Of a stretch of DNA of 64,000 nt, positions 23,201 to 35,559 are shown piece after piece (positions within the stretch are counted from its first letter, which is position 1; each line of letters starts with the position of its first letter). The stretch covers positions 7,961,361-8,025,360 of the forward strand of contig NC_135564.1 in the NCBI RefSeq assembly GCF_964340395.1, in the 5' to 3' direction. Both the position numbers and the translations under genes were made by a program. The notes beneath the pieces were generated by a model. It was given only the letters and a program-made list of their open reading frames with translations. It was not told the origin of the DNA and ran no database searches. This DNA comes from Glandiceps talaboti. Lineage: Eukaryota; Hemichordata; Enteropneusta; Spengelidae.

Positions 23201-23499
23201 GTCAGGAATTTAGATTTTATTTCATGAACTAGAGAAAGCACTTTGATAGAGTGAAAGTATAATTGATAAATAAACACAACATGAAAGTAAAAACACAGTA
23301 TCAGTTGTATACATGGTTACAAAACAAGAAATAAAGTTTTTTTCGTTAGTATTTATTTAGCAATTTGCCCCCCCCCCAAGTTTTTCTTATGTATCTTTTC
23401 TATATGAGTAAGACAGAGGTGTTGCTTTGAATCCATGCAATTCTGTAATACATAGATAGATACGAGTTTAATCCATTGTGGACTACCATACGTGTTTGT

Positions 23500-23885
23500 G
23501 GTTATAACACGATTTAGTGGCAGGTCTTCCTGGGTACTAGTTCCAGGCATTTAATATATAGTCTTCCTGGGACACTAATTCCATATGATTTAGTGATCCC
23601 CTTCGCAGTTCAAGGCAATGATAAAGTGATCATCCTGGACTGATCCAGATTAGTGATTTCGAGATCTTCGTAGTGCATGGCAATTAAGTGGGCTTCCTCA
23701 GATACTAATTCCACGTGATTTACTGACCCCCTTCCAAGTTCTAGACAGCAATTTAGTGAACTTTCTGGATTAATCCAGGTGATTTAAAGATCGATTCCTA
23801 GTTCCAGGCAATTTAGTGGTTTTCCCGAGTTCCTAGCAATTTTAGCTGTCTTCTGACTTTCAGACAATTTAGTGGCCTTGAAATA
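23500..23885. repeat. degenerate tandem repeat, about 55-60 bp
   Basis: Recurring order CTTCCTGGGTACTAGTTCCA then GG-CAATTTAGTGATC, at least six times with many changes and gaps. Old and eroded. Confidence 0.7.
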
Positions 23886-24404
23886 CAGAATGAACAGAAA
23901 CTACAAATTGATATGCAGTTGTTTTCATAATTCTAATGTAGTCTGACTTGAATCTTAACATTGCTGGGTTAAAACAAACTGACTACCCATGCAGTGTTGA
24001 TATAGGTGATGATAACAACATAAATTACAGTTTTTACGACCATTAAGTAGGTCTCAAGTCTGTATGGCACATTGCTGTCCTCTCAAGGTCAAGTTTGCAA
24101 CTAAAACAGTTTTATTGAGCTTTCAGTTATGCATGAATCAATTTTTTGTGTAGGAATAGTTCAGTCGTAAAAAATGTGGTCATGTTAATTATTTGATGTG
24201 AAATAATTAAGAAGCAAAAAAAAAAGCTCTACTCTGACTTGTGACATTAGTCGAGCAATGTTGGTACCCCTACCCTCCTCAAACTCCCCCATCCCAATGT
24301 ACCCTAAACAGTATATGATAATGATTTACCCAAATAAATATAACAGTGGGTAAATGGGGAGTCAGGAAATAGCTTACAGCTACAGTAATCTGGGTCTGTC
24401 CCCT
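23886..24404. other. gene-free stretch
   Basis: AT-rich, nothing recognised. Confidence 0.4.
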
Positions 24405-24480
24405 CACATAGAATAGAATACAATCTTTATTGCATCCGTCCAGAAAACTACATTCCCTTACTTCATTGGATTTTCTGCAA
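24405..24480 (-). mobile_element. possible CR1-type retrotransposon 3' end
   Basis: The minus strand reads GGATGCAATAAAGATTGTAT, then TCTATTCTATG. An AATAAAG followed closely by short ATTCTATG-like repeats is how many CR1-group elements end. No reverse-transcriptase remnant is readable upstream (toward higher coordinates), so it would be a severely 5'-truncated copy. Confidence 0.3.
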
Positions 24481-25319
24481 TAACTATTTGGTGCTAGTAA
24501 AACAAACTAGTAAATATATAAACTAGAGTAATAATAGTTAACAAAAAAAAGATCACATATTAATATACAGAAATTCACAGCAAGGTACTTATATAGGACT
24601 CAAACTGTATAACATATTATGTACACACGGTTAAATTGACAAAATGTATATATCACAAGTTTTCATATTACAAATTTTAAAAAAAAAGTTACACAAACTA
24701 GACCCAATTTTTGATAAACCCCTAAAATTTCAGTTATACAATCAATGCCACACTATTAAAAGAGGAAAGTTTTAATGGTGTAATTTATGTCCGTGAGTTG
24801 AGCAGAATGACAATAACTTGTTCATGGTACATACAATGGTATCCTAGCTTGACTGGACATTACCAACAAACACTATCATCTCCTCAGGGGTTTTGTGGTG
24901 AATCCCTGTAAAAGCAACAGTCCGTGTGCCCTCTACTGATAGAAATAGTTTTGTGGTAAAAACTGTCATTTTTTTGTGAGTCACTCACACTACATAGTAA
25001 GAGATAGGGGAACACCAAATTTTGGTGCATCACGAGAAATTGTGTGTGCGACAATGGTGCGTCAAATTAACTTAGAGGGCACACCCTCATTGAGTTGAAA
25101 GTTAGTGATGTGACATACACAAACTGGCTCTTCTTGAATCTGCCCGTTATAATATTTCCAACATCAGCGAGGACTATGTTCAGTTTGTTTTCCTACACTA
25201 AATGGAAATCAAAGCTATTTGTTATTACATTACAATGTAACTGATTACTTTAACTATGAAGTCACTGACCCCCTACTAGGTTGAAATAATACAAGCAGGT
25301 GTCACTGTCTTGCTTTTAG
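24481..25319. other. gene-free stretch
   Basis: AT-rich; includes the CTCF-like site at 24926-24939. No exon recognised. Confidence 0.4.
24926..24939 (-). promoter_or_regulatory. CTCF-like motif
   Basis: The minus strand reads TCAGTAGAGGGCAC, 13 of 14 positions of CCASYAGRKGGCRS. Function inferred from motif only. Confidence 0.35.
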
Positions 25320-25419
25320 GATCTCTTTAAAGTGTATGTTGGTAGCTTGAAAGATTTGAGACCCTTTTACAACTTGTAAACTGTTCTGTTGGTAGCTAGA
25401 ACAGTGGTAGTGCTAATGT

Positions 25420-25560
25420 TGGGGAACTCTGGTAACAGAAAGGGGTAAAAGTAGCCTTGTTTCTCATGCAATCTACCATAATTTTGTTTGGGAACCCTTG
25501 TAAAATTACAGGGGAACCCCAGTAAAATTTATCTGCTTTTATAATACTGCCTATAGAAAG
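25420..25560 (+). repeat. dispersed repeat, GGGGAACCC family, copy 2
   Basis: GGGGAACTCTGGTAACAGAA then CATAATTTTGTTTGGGAACC and ACAGGGGAACCCCAGTAAAA parallels 53735-53880 and, less closely, 5735-5880. A second partial start of the same repeat occurs at about 25585-25665. Confidence 0.65.
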
Positions 25561-25669
25561 CTTTGAAATCTTCTGAACTGTATGTTGGGGTTGAGGAACG
25601 CTGGTAACAGAAAGGGTTAAAGTGGCATAATTTCCTATACAATATAGTCTATAATTTTGTTAGCTTTGG

Positions 25670-25910
25670 GATATCTCTAAATGGTATACGTTGGTAGCTA
25701 GTAAGCCTTGAGACCTCTGTAAACTGTATGCACATTGGTAGCTAGTAATCGTTGAGACCACTCTAAACTGTATATGTTGGTAGCTAGGAAGCCTTTAGAC
25801 CACTCTAAACTGTATATGTTGGTAGCTAGTAAGCCTTTAGACCACTCTAAACTGTATATGTTGGTAGCTAGTAAGCCTTTAGACCACTCTAAACCTTATG
25901 TTGGTAGCTA
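25670..25910. repeat. 42-bp minisatellite, about 5-6 units
   Basis: Unit: TTGGTAGCTAGTAAGCCTTT then AGACCACTCTAAACTGTATATG, exactly 42 bp in the central units, which are almost identical. Diverged relatives of the unit extend left to about 25320. Confidence 0.95.
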
Positions 25911-26028
25911 GTCAGTACTTGAATGGATAAGTGGACTACGAATTCCATTCCTCTAAATTAATCTATATTGTATGAGTGGCAAATAGAGTGAAAATATTAA
26001 ACACTTAAAACTTTATTTGTGCTTTCAG

Positions 26029-26090
26029 AAGTTTCAGTCAGTCTGCCCCCTTTCATCTTCGGCGCCAACAGTGAAAAATTGGCACTGTAA
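26029..26090 (+). CDS. weak candidate for a terminal exon
   Basis: After a good acceptor (TTTATTTGTGCTTTCAG) one frame reads VSVSLPPFIFGANSEKLAL and stops at TAA (26088-26090). The coding part is GC-rich relative to its surroundings. It is only 62 bp and has no identified partner exon. A run of about 20 A at 26200-26219, preceded by AATTAAA, follows. Chance is quite possible. Confidence 0.18.
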
Positions 26091-26219
26091 TTTCCAGAGT
26101 TTGCTTTCTTTGTCTTTCCTTTTGCTTTCTTTGAAAAAAAAAGTACATACCAGCTCTCTAAAAGTTTGGCCCCAAGAGTATAAAATCACTGCAGTGGAAT
26201 TAAAAAAAAAAAAAAAAAA

Positions 26220-27319
26220 AGTCTGTGTGGTCTGTCTCAATCAGACAATCACACTTTTTTTTTTTTAGATGTGGTTATCATTGATGAGCATGAAGCATTC
26301 AGTAATCTTAGTCTTTAGTCTTTAGACAAGTAAACACTGACTTAGTAGTTGTATGGAGAGCTAAGCATGATGTACCGTAAGATATATTTATACATGCCGA
26401 TTGAGACTCACTGAGCCAGAAGTACATACTCCTCTGGTCTGTAGGTTTGTTCATTCATGTGTAACAAATATCACCATGGGGTCTTTCCTAAGCTACTGTA
26501 CTGTATGATGTTGAAAACGTATTTCGGTAGAAAGACTGCAATTTGCCTTTTGTACGGATGAGAAAATATCTGTACCCTTTTACCAATGTCCTTAGGATCA
26601 TTTGCTAATTTAGATAGTTAATTACAGAAGTTGTGGTTTTCTAGTTCATCTGTTAATTGTGGTAAGGAAGGCTTTAATTCAGGACTCCTGGCAAGTTTTA
26701 AACGAAATTTAACACATAATGAAAACTCTATTGTTGCTGTGCAAGTAACGAAAGAAGGGAAAAAAATCAATTTTTTTCTTTTCTTAAAAAACCAAATGGT
26801 AGTCTAGATGGGGAGAAATGCTAACTGATTGTTTGTAGACAGAACGTAGCATTCCAGACATTGTGTCAGACAATGAGAGTTTGCCGTCGACATAGTCACC
26901 TAGCCTCACATACAAAACATAGTATTCAGCTTGGCCGGCCACTTCAGAACACTTTAATTGGTAACAAACTGCTAGCTAATTGGGTTGTCTTGAAGGTATG
27001 TTATGGGTCTTGTGTTGACTGTGTACATATAGCACACAGACAGCTTTCGAACAATGTACTGAATACTAGAAATCATATAGGTCGATCTTTCCAAGTTGCA
27101 TGTTCACTTTAGAACTATAATTAGCAGTCATTATCAAGTAAAGAAATTTGTTGTATAATTAGCTACAGCTAGCAATTTTGATGAATTTAAGCTCATCTGT
27201 CCAAACGTTCAGTTTGTGTTCATAAATTTCATTTCATTTTGCTTCAAGAAATACTGATAGTGGATGGATAAGTGGCAAAAGCTTACAAGTTACAATTCTG
27301 AACATAGACTAGTATAAGC
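26220..27319. other. gene-free stretch
   Basis: A splice-bounded open segment at 26843-26995 was examined and not accepted. No repeat or element recognised otherwise. Confidence 0.4.
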
Positions 27320-27780
27320 ACACTGTGTTTCATACACGTAGCTGGTTACAGTAATAGCTGCACTGGCAAGTATACTTTGTTAATAATAAGCAGTTGCAGT
27401 GGTGGCTGCACTATCAAGCACCGTTAGAGAGTATACTTTCTGTAACAGCTGGTTGCAGGCATATAGCTGCACTAGCAAGCAGACAGCTGGTTGCAGGGAT
27501 AGCTGCACTATCAAACATGCTGTGTTTGACAGCTAGCTTGTTGCAGGCCATTCTCGCAAACCAGAGTTATTATTTCTACCACTATTTTTCGAAATAATTT
27601 CCAGTGGGAGGCTCGTTAAGAACGTTGCCGTAAAACAGGCCGTGGTTTGCGACGATGGTTGCAGGCATAGCTGCGCTATCAAGCAAACAGCTGGTTGCAG
27701 TCACTGATGGCTGCACTAGGAAGCATGCTGTGTTTGACAGCTGGTTTGCAGTGATAGCTGCATTTTTTACAAGTTGCAAT
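27320..27780. repeat. minisatellite, GCTGGTTGCAGG unit, interrupted by a MITE
   Basis: About eight units of roughly 45-60 bp share AGCTGGTTGCAGGCATAGCT then GCACTATCAAGCA, some followed by TGCTGTGTTTGAC. A MITE (27548-27658) splits one unit. Removing it together with one copy of its 9-bp flank restores a normal unit. Confidence 0.88.
27548..27658. mobile_element. MITE with TCGCAAACCA inverted termini, copy 1
   Basis: The left end CATTCTCGCAAACCA and the reverse complement of the right end CATCGTCGCAAACCA form a 15-bp inverted repeat. GTTGCAGGC is present immediately outside both ends, a likely 9-bp target duplication. The interior shares TTATTTCT, CGAAATAAT and TGCCGTAAAA-AGGCCG with the copy at 62607-62708. 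A 9-bp duplication would fit a Mutator-like origin, but the family assignment is a guess. Confidence 0.8.
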
Positions 27781-28289
27781 TTGATTACATTAAGTAAAGT
27801 GACATGAACCATAATAATGTGTGTCATGTTTGCACAAAATATCAAAAAATGTAATTGACAATATGCCTCTCAGAGTTGTATTCATGCAAGTTGCAATTAA
27901 TTACAGTAAATAAGTACAAAGTTGCCTGGAAGAGCTAGTTTCACACCTCATCGAGTTTTCTCAAGAAGTTTGATAGAATGTAACTTGCTGGTAAAATTTC
28001 TACAGAATGAAAGAACCGATACAAAGCATCTCATCGACTCTTATACAGATACTAAAAATATCCAAACTCCTCTTACCCACCACGGTTCACCTCAATAGAA
28101 CTATCCTTTCTGACTGTTATTCAAATCCTGTAAGACTGGAAAAGTCTTTTTAGGATGGTTGACTCGTTATCAGGTATTATAATGCATCGCATCGCATCAC
28201 AGCGTTTTCTATTTATCCTCAGGCACCAGACTGTATAGGAGTTCTGTCTTACTTTCATCTTGAAAATGGCTAGTCTGTCGTCTGCCATT

Positions 28290-28670
28290 CTAGTTCCTGT
28301 ATACTATCGTTACCATTTACACCTCCACTCACAGTATAGTCAAAGTCGTTACTCTAGAAGTCCTGAGATGCATGAGATGAAATTAAAAATCATCCACAGC
28401 CACCTACACAGTCATTAACATCAAGTCTTTGTTAATCAATCACAAAATTCTAACGAAAAACACAGTCCCTCATAAAGTTATAGTGTTTGTAGGGGAAGTT
28501 GTGTAATGTCCAAATATGGTATATTTGTCAGCTCAGGATGCTACTTACACACTGTGTATGTCACTTTAGCATTAGGGGTTCACTGATTGGATGAACAACT
28601 TTTTGTACTGATTGAGGGACTTTGACCAAACGTGGTTTAGTTAGAAACCACGTTGGGGCATCCAAACTAG
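28290..28670 (+). mobile_element. Helitron-like non-autonomous element, copy 2
   Basis: Near-identical to 9727-10119 over about 380 bp, with small indels and a shorter G run. The 3' hairpin GTGGTTT-AGTTA-AAACCAC is intact and the element ends ATCCAAACTAG followed by T, matching the CTRR|T rule. The 5' end, near TCTAGTTCCTGTATAC, does not sit cleanly after an A, so that edge is uncertain. Confidence 0.6.
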
Positions 28671-29137
28671 TATACTACTAAAATCAGCTGTGAGTTGTTA
28701 CATGAAATAGCTGCAAGATTTTGCATTCACTTTGAGGAAGGTTTACCTCAAAAAACGTGTTGATAGCAAGGATACAAAGACAACAAAACAAGTATGCAGA
28801 AGTCGAGAAGAAATCTGACGTCGATTTATGTTTTGATCATCAATGATTATGTACGTAGGAACTCAACAGAGGGACAGTCATAAAATGACTGAAAATGAGA
28901 TGTGTTTAGAAAGCATTTATTGTCTAGCCATAGAGTAGGTCGTGAATCTATATTGAACTATTAGGCTGCTAAGTTTCAGCTGACTGCACTTTTAACAATG
29001 AATTTACTCTCTTTTATTCTTGTTCAGTTGTATTCATATACATTGCAAATTGAACATCAACGTGATTGCGTGATCATGACAACGACATTTCTCACATGGA
29101 ACTCGAGAAAATTATTACAACAAGTAGTAGTACGTAT

Positions 29138-29370
29138 GTCCTGGAACCCCACGTGAATCAGTTTTAAAATTTAATCGAAGTTGATTAATCTCCTGTCCCC
29201 ATATGCATAAAACCCATTTGAACCAGAATTAGTTCGAATTCACCTCAGGGTGGTTGTTTGAACTAATTCAAAGTAAATATAGTTCGAAACAGATGCAAAA
29301 TTTAAAGCAAGGAATCCATTGCTCAGTTTCTCTTGGTACTGATTCAGTTTTGAATCGACTCAAGTGGGGT
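29138..29370 (+). mobile_element. MITE of the TGTCCC family, copy 4
   Basis: CTCCTGTCCCCATATGCATA, then GAATTAGTTCGAATTCACCT, then GGAATCCATTGCTCAGTTTC and TTTTGAATCGACTCA. Colinear with copy 1 at 9060-9275. Confidence 0.55.
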
Positions 29371-31689
29371 GAAGGGAAAATAAAAAAATAGTTTGATTCC
29401 ACAAATTGTTATTTGGTGAATGACAATTTAAATAAATAGTATGTTGATTCAGATAGCAAGTATTAGTAGCCCCAGGACTTAGCATTCACGATTATGCTCT
29501 TGTTTCTGGTAAACGGTATTACCAAGTCTGACGACCAAGTCTCTGGATTAATGTCCGCAGAGTGAGTCATATTATGTACGAAATGAATAGGACATGTTGG
29601 AATTTGACAATGTGCTGATTCAGCAAATTTACTAATTTCTAATCTCAACTATTGACCACCCCCTCCTGGAGTATTTTTATCTTTGGAATATAACCTCCAT
29701 AAAATTTTAATAGATCAGTGATCGATTTTTAAGAATTGTACATTGATGCTCAGCCTGCCTTGTTTGTGTGATGAAACTCATAAGAACATTTGCAAACATC
29801 AACTTTCAAGAGCAGTACACATATCAATAATTGTTTGGCATCCAGGGGTGCCTAAACTCTATTGGTAGTTCTGAGAACCATTATGAAAAAAAAAAATACA
29901 ATCACTTCTGATAAAGTGAAAATATTCTGACTTTAATACTACAAGTTACATAATTTCAAAGACCACCATTATCATAATGTAGGCTTGCTGATGAAGAAAC
30001 CGTATTGAGGGATGGATGGCACCTCTTTCCTGTAGGTTTACCATTGAAGGTAGTCATTGGCCATTAGTGATTGTATTTACAAGTATTTTATTTACTTATC
30101 AAAAGAAAAGAAAAGAAAACTTTCTAAAAATTCAATAAAAAGTGATTCTTGAATCAGACTTTACAAATTGATAGACTCACTGAAATAGAATAAACAAATT
30201 CACTCAAAAATTAACTAAAATGATTGATGATGTTGAAAGTTATCATTTTAGAGAAAGTACTCCCCTAGATTTCTGTTAGACATGACGCCTTCTTTATTTG
30301 TAGCCTACTAAAGATGGTAAACTATTTTGATTGTCATTTTGAAATATGTAGGAAAGCTCTTTCAGATGTTGGCCTTTGTGCTCCATAGCAAATTTGATGT
30401 GTCAGCACCTCCTGACTTAGCCATCATGGCTTTCACATACACACTGTCTGTGTGTATGTATAGACCCCTAGCCATAAATATGTCTCCCCACACAGCCCAT
30501 CTCAAAAAACACAAGCCTGGTCTTACTCTTTGCTGTTTTTATCCGTAAATATATCATGAATTAATTGTGTTTCTTATAAAACTGTGTGCACTGTCAACAA
30601 ATATATTTTAGCCCAAAGCCTTATGTGTTGACATTTGGTTAAAAAATTAAAAAATGTCCTACCCATCTCATTTGTTGTTCACTGTAGCTTATTTCTAAAT
30701 CCTCAAACTGCCATATATAGTAGCTTTGGTTGGGGTTGAGAAAACCTATTTTTCATGGCACAAGGCTTGTGCCACGAAAAACATACTCAACACCCCATAC
30801 ACCCACCCTCCCCCCCTCCCCTCCCCTCCCACATTCCATAGTATAATCATGATAATGCCTGCAACAATGGAATGGAATTTGCCGGTACTCCATTTTCCTA
30901 TTGATCCCCATTTTCCCAGTGGTCCAGATTTTTTTATTGGTATTATGCATGTTGGAAATGGGCATTTATTTGTGTGTGGTATCCTAAACTAAAGTGGATT
31001 TTCTACATTTCACTTTTAAGTACCCTAATAGTATTACAGATACAAAGCTGATTACTGAGTACCTTTTTCAGTCTCTCCAAAACATGTAGCATGAATCCCT
31101 CCATTACGGACCCCTTCTTTGTTGAGAAGTCTTTCTTGGTGAAGTTAATAACCTACGCTGATCAGCTTATGCTGGCGATATTACTGATGTTTATTGCCTG
31201 AGAAGCATTTGGTATTGTCAAATACACTAATTTGGAAAGGGAGCTAATAGGTTTATGGCGTTGAGATTATTTTGGTTGTGTTTGACCCATTGTTGGAGTC
31301 TCACTGGAAATTGTCACCGATACAGGGTCCTGGCTATGTGCTAATACTGTTCCTCCAGGCACAAATTCTCTATTGTTAGATAGCTAATGAGCCTGTCAAA
31401 TGAAGAGAAAGGCCCGGCCTGATTCCACTGTGTAGTCATTCATAAACTGTGTCCAATTTTTCACTTGCACACCACAGAAAACAATCGAAGCACAAAAAAG
31501 GTAGCCTGCTCAATTCAACAGGCCAGGAAGTCACTCTGAAAGGCATAGGTGGAGAAACTGAATGGACGCACTGCTTGAAACTTTCATGCTTGTTCAATTA
31601 TGTTCAATTTATGCCTTTTCTGAATTACCCCTACAGGTGAAGTTATTGAAAGTTAGTTTTAGTGATAAGACCACTGACAACACACTTCT
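29371..31689. other. gene-free stretch
   Basis: 2.3 kb without a convincing exon. It includes a C-rich patch at about 30782-30830 (ACCCACCCTCCCCCCCTCCC) and a short A run at 29886-29896. Nothing else recognised. Confidence 0.4.
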
Positions 31690-32095
31690 GATTCACTGGT
31701 GATTGGTTGTAAGTTATATAAGCACAGAATTGAAAGTTTGGGGAATGGGAGAGAGAAATACACTGATTTTACAGTCAGGGCAAAGTGATTGGTTGTAACA
31801 ATGTAGGCATAAGTTAGCACTAGAGTCGAAGGTTGCTGGAGGGTAATGGATCGATATACAGTGAGGCAAAGTGATAGGTTGTCAGTTGGCGTAGAATTGA
31901 CAGTTTCCAGAGTTAACTTAAAGAAACAAACCCTGCAAATATACACTGGACAAAAGTGATTGGTTGTAAAAATGTAAGTTAACATAGAATTGAATGTTTC
32001 CGGAGAGAAATACAATCAATTTACATTGAGGGAAAGTGATTGGTTGTAAGTTGGCATAGAAGTGACAGTCTCCAGAAAGTTAAAGAAACAAAACC
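31690..32095. repeat. minisatellite, about 80-90 bp, 5 units
   Basis: Each unit has GTGATTGGTTGTAAGTTGGC, then ATAGAATTGACAGTTTCC and an AGAAAT or AAGAAACAAA block. Starts near 31691, 31786, 31868, 31957 and 32037. Every unit carries ATTGG or a one-base variant of it (an inverted CCAAT). A minus-strand open frame through the array is a by-product. Confidence 0.9.
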
Positions 32096-32234
32096 CTGGA
32101 TGTATTCTTTAGTAGTAGTATTTCATTGCAGATAAGCTGCTATGAATTGTCTAGATATGTGTACATTGTAACATACAAGAATAATCCAAATAGTTTCGCG
32201 ATTATACTAAGTACTAAATTACCATGATGGGAAG

Positions 32235-32440
32235 AGATCTTCACAACATCTTGGCGACGACATACTCACAAATACCCATATCTTTGCCATTGTAGTGTAA
32301 GAGTGCTATCCCAATAACTTGGCGTCGTACTCACAAATACCATGCCTTTGCCATTGTTCACATCATGTTAGGTCAACCCCCAGCAACTCTGCAAATTCCA
32401 TATATAATATATCCTGCCATTGTAGTGTGAGCTGAGCTGT
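32235..32440. repeat. degenerate tandem repeat, about 75-85 bp, 2-3 units
   Basis: CTTGGCG-CG then TACTCACAAATACC-AT and CTTTGCCATTGTAGTGTAAG recurs twice, with a third weak copy ending at CTGCCATTGTAGTGTGAG. Confidence 0.7.
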
Positions 32441-34189
32441 AAAATAGCCCGCATACGAATAACTTATACAATGTATTTATGCTCTACCCCCAACAACTTG
32501 TCAACTTAGGTGAAAATACACCTGACTCCCCCACCCCCACCCCGATATTTCACCAGGACTCCTCACCTCAAATTCTGGTACAAATTATACAATGTGTTGA
32601 AATCTATGCAAGATTTACCAGATTTCCTCCCGTGAGTTCCAAAAGTACCCAAACCTTTAGTGAAACATTGACTTTACTTTAGGATAATGACAACTTTCAC
32701 TGTATACACCGAAAGCTGCTGTATACATTTAACAGACGTATTCTACTGAGAAAGTAACAATACTTTTTATAATTCGAATCTGCATTGACTCGGATGCATA
32801 TACTTTCTTTCAAACTTTTGGTGAAATTCTAGGAGTGTCAGCCATATACAGTACCAGATAGTTGCTAGTTTAATATTACTTTAGCTTTCTTTTTCTATGT
32901 ATTTGTATGTTTTTTTGTTCTATTTTTTATTTTATTCGACAAAATCAGAACTCCTGAGTTTAGTATGTAGTTTAACATAGCTAAGTTGCTGACATCTGAG
33001 TTTCTAATCTAATTTTATATTGACTATACAGTAGCTAAATAAAAGTTTTATTTGCCTACTTCCTGATGTTTGTAGTGTTCTTCAACCTTGCACACTCTCC
33101 TTTGATGTGTCGAACACATACATAACCACTTCATCCAATACATTAGCAGCTGTGTTTTCAGTCAGTATTAGGAATATAACATCCCTCTCATGAGCATCTG
33201 ATGTGTTTCCTTTTGAAGGTAGTTTATGTTTTAGTCAGTATTTTCTGTTAGCTGTGCATCCGCTGTGTTTTCCTTTAAAGGCCCAGTTTTCAATCCCGGG
33301 TTCTTGCGTTAGTGTTATCTTATCAGTGGAGCCATGAGGGTTACTGTACATAGGATTTTTCTTTTGTTCTTTGGCAGTTTTTTCTAAATCTCTGCCAGAC
33401 AGCTCTTTTTCACACCTAAATTTTAACCCCTTTTTTTTTAACGTGGGACTTTAAAGTTAGTCCATTTTTTTATACAAGTATAGAGGACCAGACTGTAAGA
33501 AACTTAGACTAGACTTCATGTTCGTAGTTGATTTGGGCTATGACCTATGACCTTTCTCAACTCATGCCTACTGCAGTGTAGTGGTGCTAGCAGTTTTATA
33601 CTCAACCTAAATATTAGAATACCTGGGTAAGAAAAAGTAGCTGCTGAGATATGCAAAGCATAACCTATAACAGTCATATTCTATAAATACTGTATATACT
33701 GTGAGTTCATAGGGTTGGTTGACTTTCACTGCCAGCTATTCTCTGTCTCTGAGTGTCTGCACACAAAAAACGTACCCCACTCTTATGTAACACATGAATC
33801 TACCATTGTATTCATACATCTGTGTAGCATCATATTGTCTGTTCTCATTTATAGTTGTACTCAAAGTGGTGAAAAAATCTGCAAAGTATAAAGTATCGGA
33901 GATATTTTCTAACTCATGAAAGTGATTTAAGAATGACTAAAGTCCTTATTTGTAAGTCTGGAAGCCATACCACAGACTACAAGACAATGTCTTTCCATGG
34001 CATATGGTCACCTATAATGTTCACCATGTTACAGACTTATGTAACTACACCTTGAATCCAGGCATAGATACTATTATTATTGGCTATAAAATAAAGAATT
34101 GTTGATGAAAAGAAAACACACTTGGTCTTGTTGAAGTTAATGTTTATCTCAATGTCACATTCTTCTTTTATTAGCCTAGAATGGTACCC
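32441..34189. other. gene-free stretch with a weak tandem repeat
   Basis: Around 33080-33290 a segment with AGCTGTGTTTTCAGTCAGTA, GCATCTGATGTGTTTCCTTT and GCATCCGCTGTGTTTTCCTT is repeated two to three times. No exon recognised in the rest. Confidence 0.4.
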
Positions 34190-34600
34190 TCCCAACATAC
34201 ATACACATTGTCGGAACTGGGTTTGTAGTTTTATATCACTTTAATATCATGGCTCGATCCCCCCCCCCCCCCCCCCCCACATTGTCGGAACTAGGTTTGT
34301 AGTTTTATATTACTTTAATAACATGCCTCCCCTTCGCCACATTTTTGGAACTGAGAATGTAGTTTTGTGTCACTTTCAGTATAAGCATGTACTCCCCCCT
34401 TCCCATCTCCTACATTGTTGGAACAGAGAATGCAGTTTTAACCCCCCCCCCCCCCACTACATGCATACACATTGTAGGAACTGAGAATGTAGTTTTATAA
34501 TAGCATTGTTGGAACTGAGTTTGTAGTTTTAAATTGCCCCCCCCCCCCCCCCCCCCTCCTCTTCATTGTCGGAACTGAGTTTGTAAATTGTAGTTTTACA
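34190..34600. repeat. tandem repeat of TTGTCGGAACTGAGTTTGTAG units with poly-C blocks
   Basis: About seven units contain ACATTGTCGGAACTGAG, TTTGTAGTTTTATATCACTT and a C-run. The C-runs (34259-34278, 34442-34455, 34537-34556) vary in length while the rest of the unit is fairly conserved, so the homopolymers grew independently after the units duplicated. Confidence 0.88.
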
Positions 34601-35559
34601 TCACTTTCATTATCATGCCCTAGCTCTCCCCTTAAGCCTACATTGTCGAACTGTAAAATGATAGGACAGTATGGATTTCAAACTAGATCGTAAACTGTAC
34701 ACATGTACTTGACTGTGTTTTGGTTTCAGGAATCCTAGAATTAGACTGGCGACAGCTAAAGAAATATACAGTACCAGTGTATTATGTTTTTTTTTATACA
34801 TTCAACTCTAAAACATGGCTAAAAGCATGTGTACATCATATGATCTGTGTCTACGGTAGAATGAATGTGGGCCAGTGCTGTCATAGTTACCGATCAGTAA
34901 TGCAGACAGACCAAACTCCTTATAAAACAAACTTTCCAAAACATTCAACTGTACATATGAAAAAAAAAATTCATGTAAATTTTGCCCTTCTGCTTTGTAT
35001 TCATGTACCATAATGAAATTTCTTGTTTGGCTTTAGTGTAATAATATATTAAATCCGTGTATTTACATGCAGTGTGTTCCTGTAGGGCTATGCATATATC
35101 TGCTTAATTCAACTGGACTGCCAGATATGAAAAATATGTTTAGATGTAACCCTAATCGAACTTCGTTCCAAAGTTTGTTTGAAAACTACAGGAGTGTATA
35201 GAAATTTCTACAACAACTGTAACCTTTGTTACTGTATTGCATATCTAAAGTCTATACACACTCAACTCACAGTAGCCCAGTGATTTATCTATATCTGGCA
35301 TGAAACTGTCATCCGCCAGAACATCTGATCTAGTCAGTATGTCAGAGTCAGATAGCCGAGTTTCTGGGATAAACTCACAGCTATGTATGTATTTTAGCAC
35401 ACTCCAGGATGAGTAAGGTCTGTACACTCTGTCAACTCACAACTATGTCTGTTTTGAACACACTTCAGGTCGACTGTTGTTATGTTTAATCTGTATCTAT
35501 CTTAAGAATGTACTACCCAGGCCTGCTGTGGTATTCCACTTATTTCAAGATTCAGTCAG
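34601..35559. other. gene-free stretch
   Basis: An acceptor-like site before 34729 opens into a frame without a good donor and was rejected. Around 35260-35470 ACACTC-GTCAACTCACA-CTATG occurs twice, a weak duplication. Confidence 0.4.

Noticed and set aside
26843-26995. 153-bp splice-bounded open segment, phase 0/0 (NVAFQTLCQT... to ...WVVLK)
   Set aside because: The acceptor lacks a pyrimidine tract, composition looks random and no partner exon was found. It could be revived by RNA evidence.
31659-32015. 118-codon minus-strand frame
   Set aside because: Runs through a tandem array of about 80-90 bp units and repeats the same peptide words; not conserved as a protein.
34729-35013. Frame after TTTTGGTTTCAG beginning GILELDWRQLKKYTV
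   Set aside because: The frame runs into T-rich noise without a usable donor; the acceptor is probably chance.
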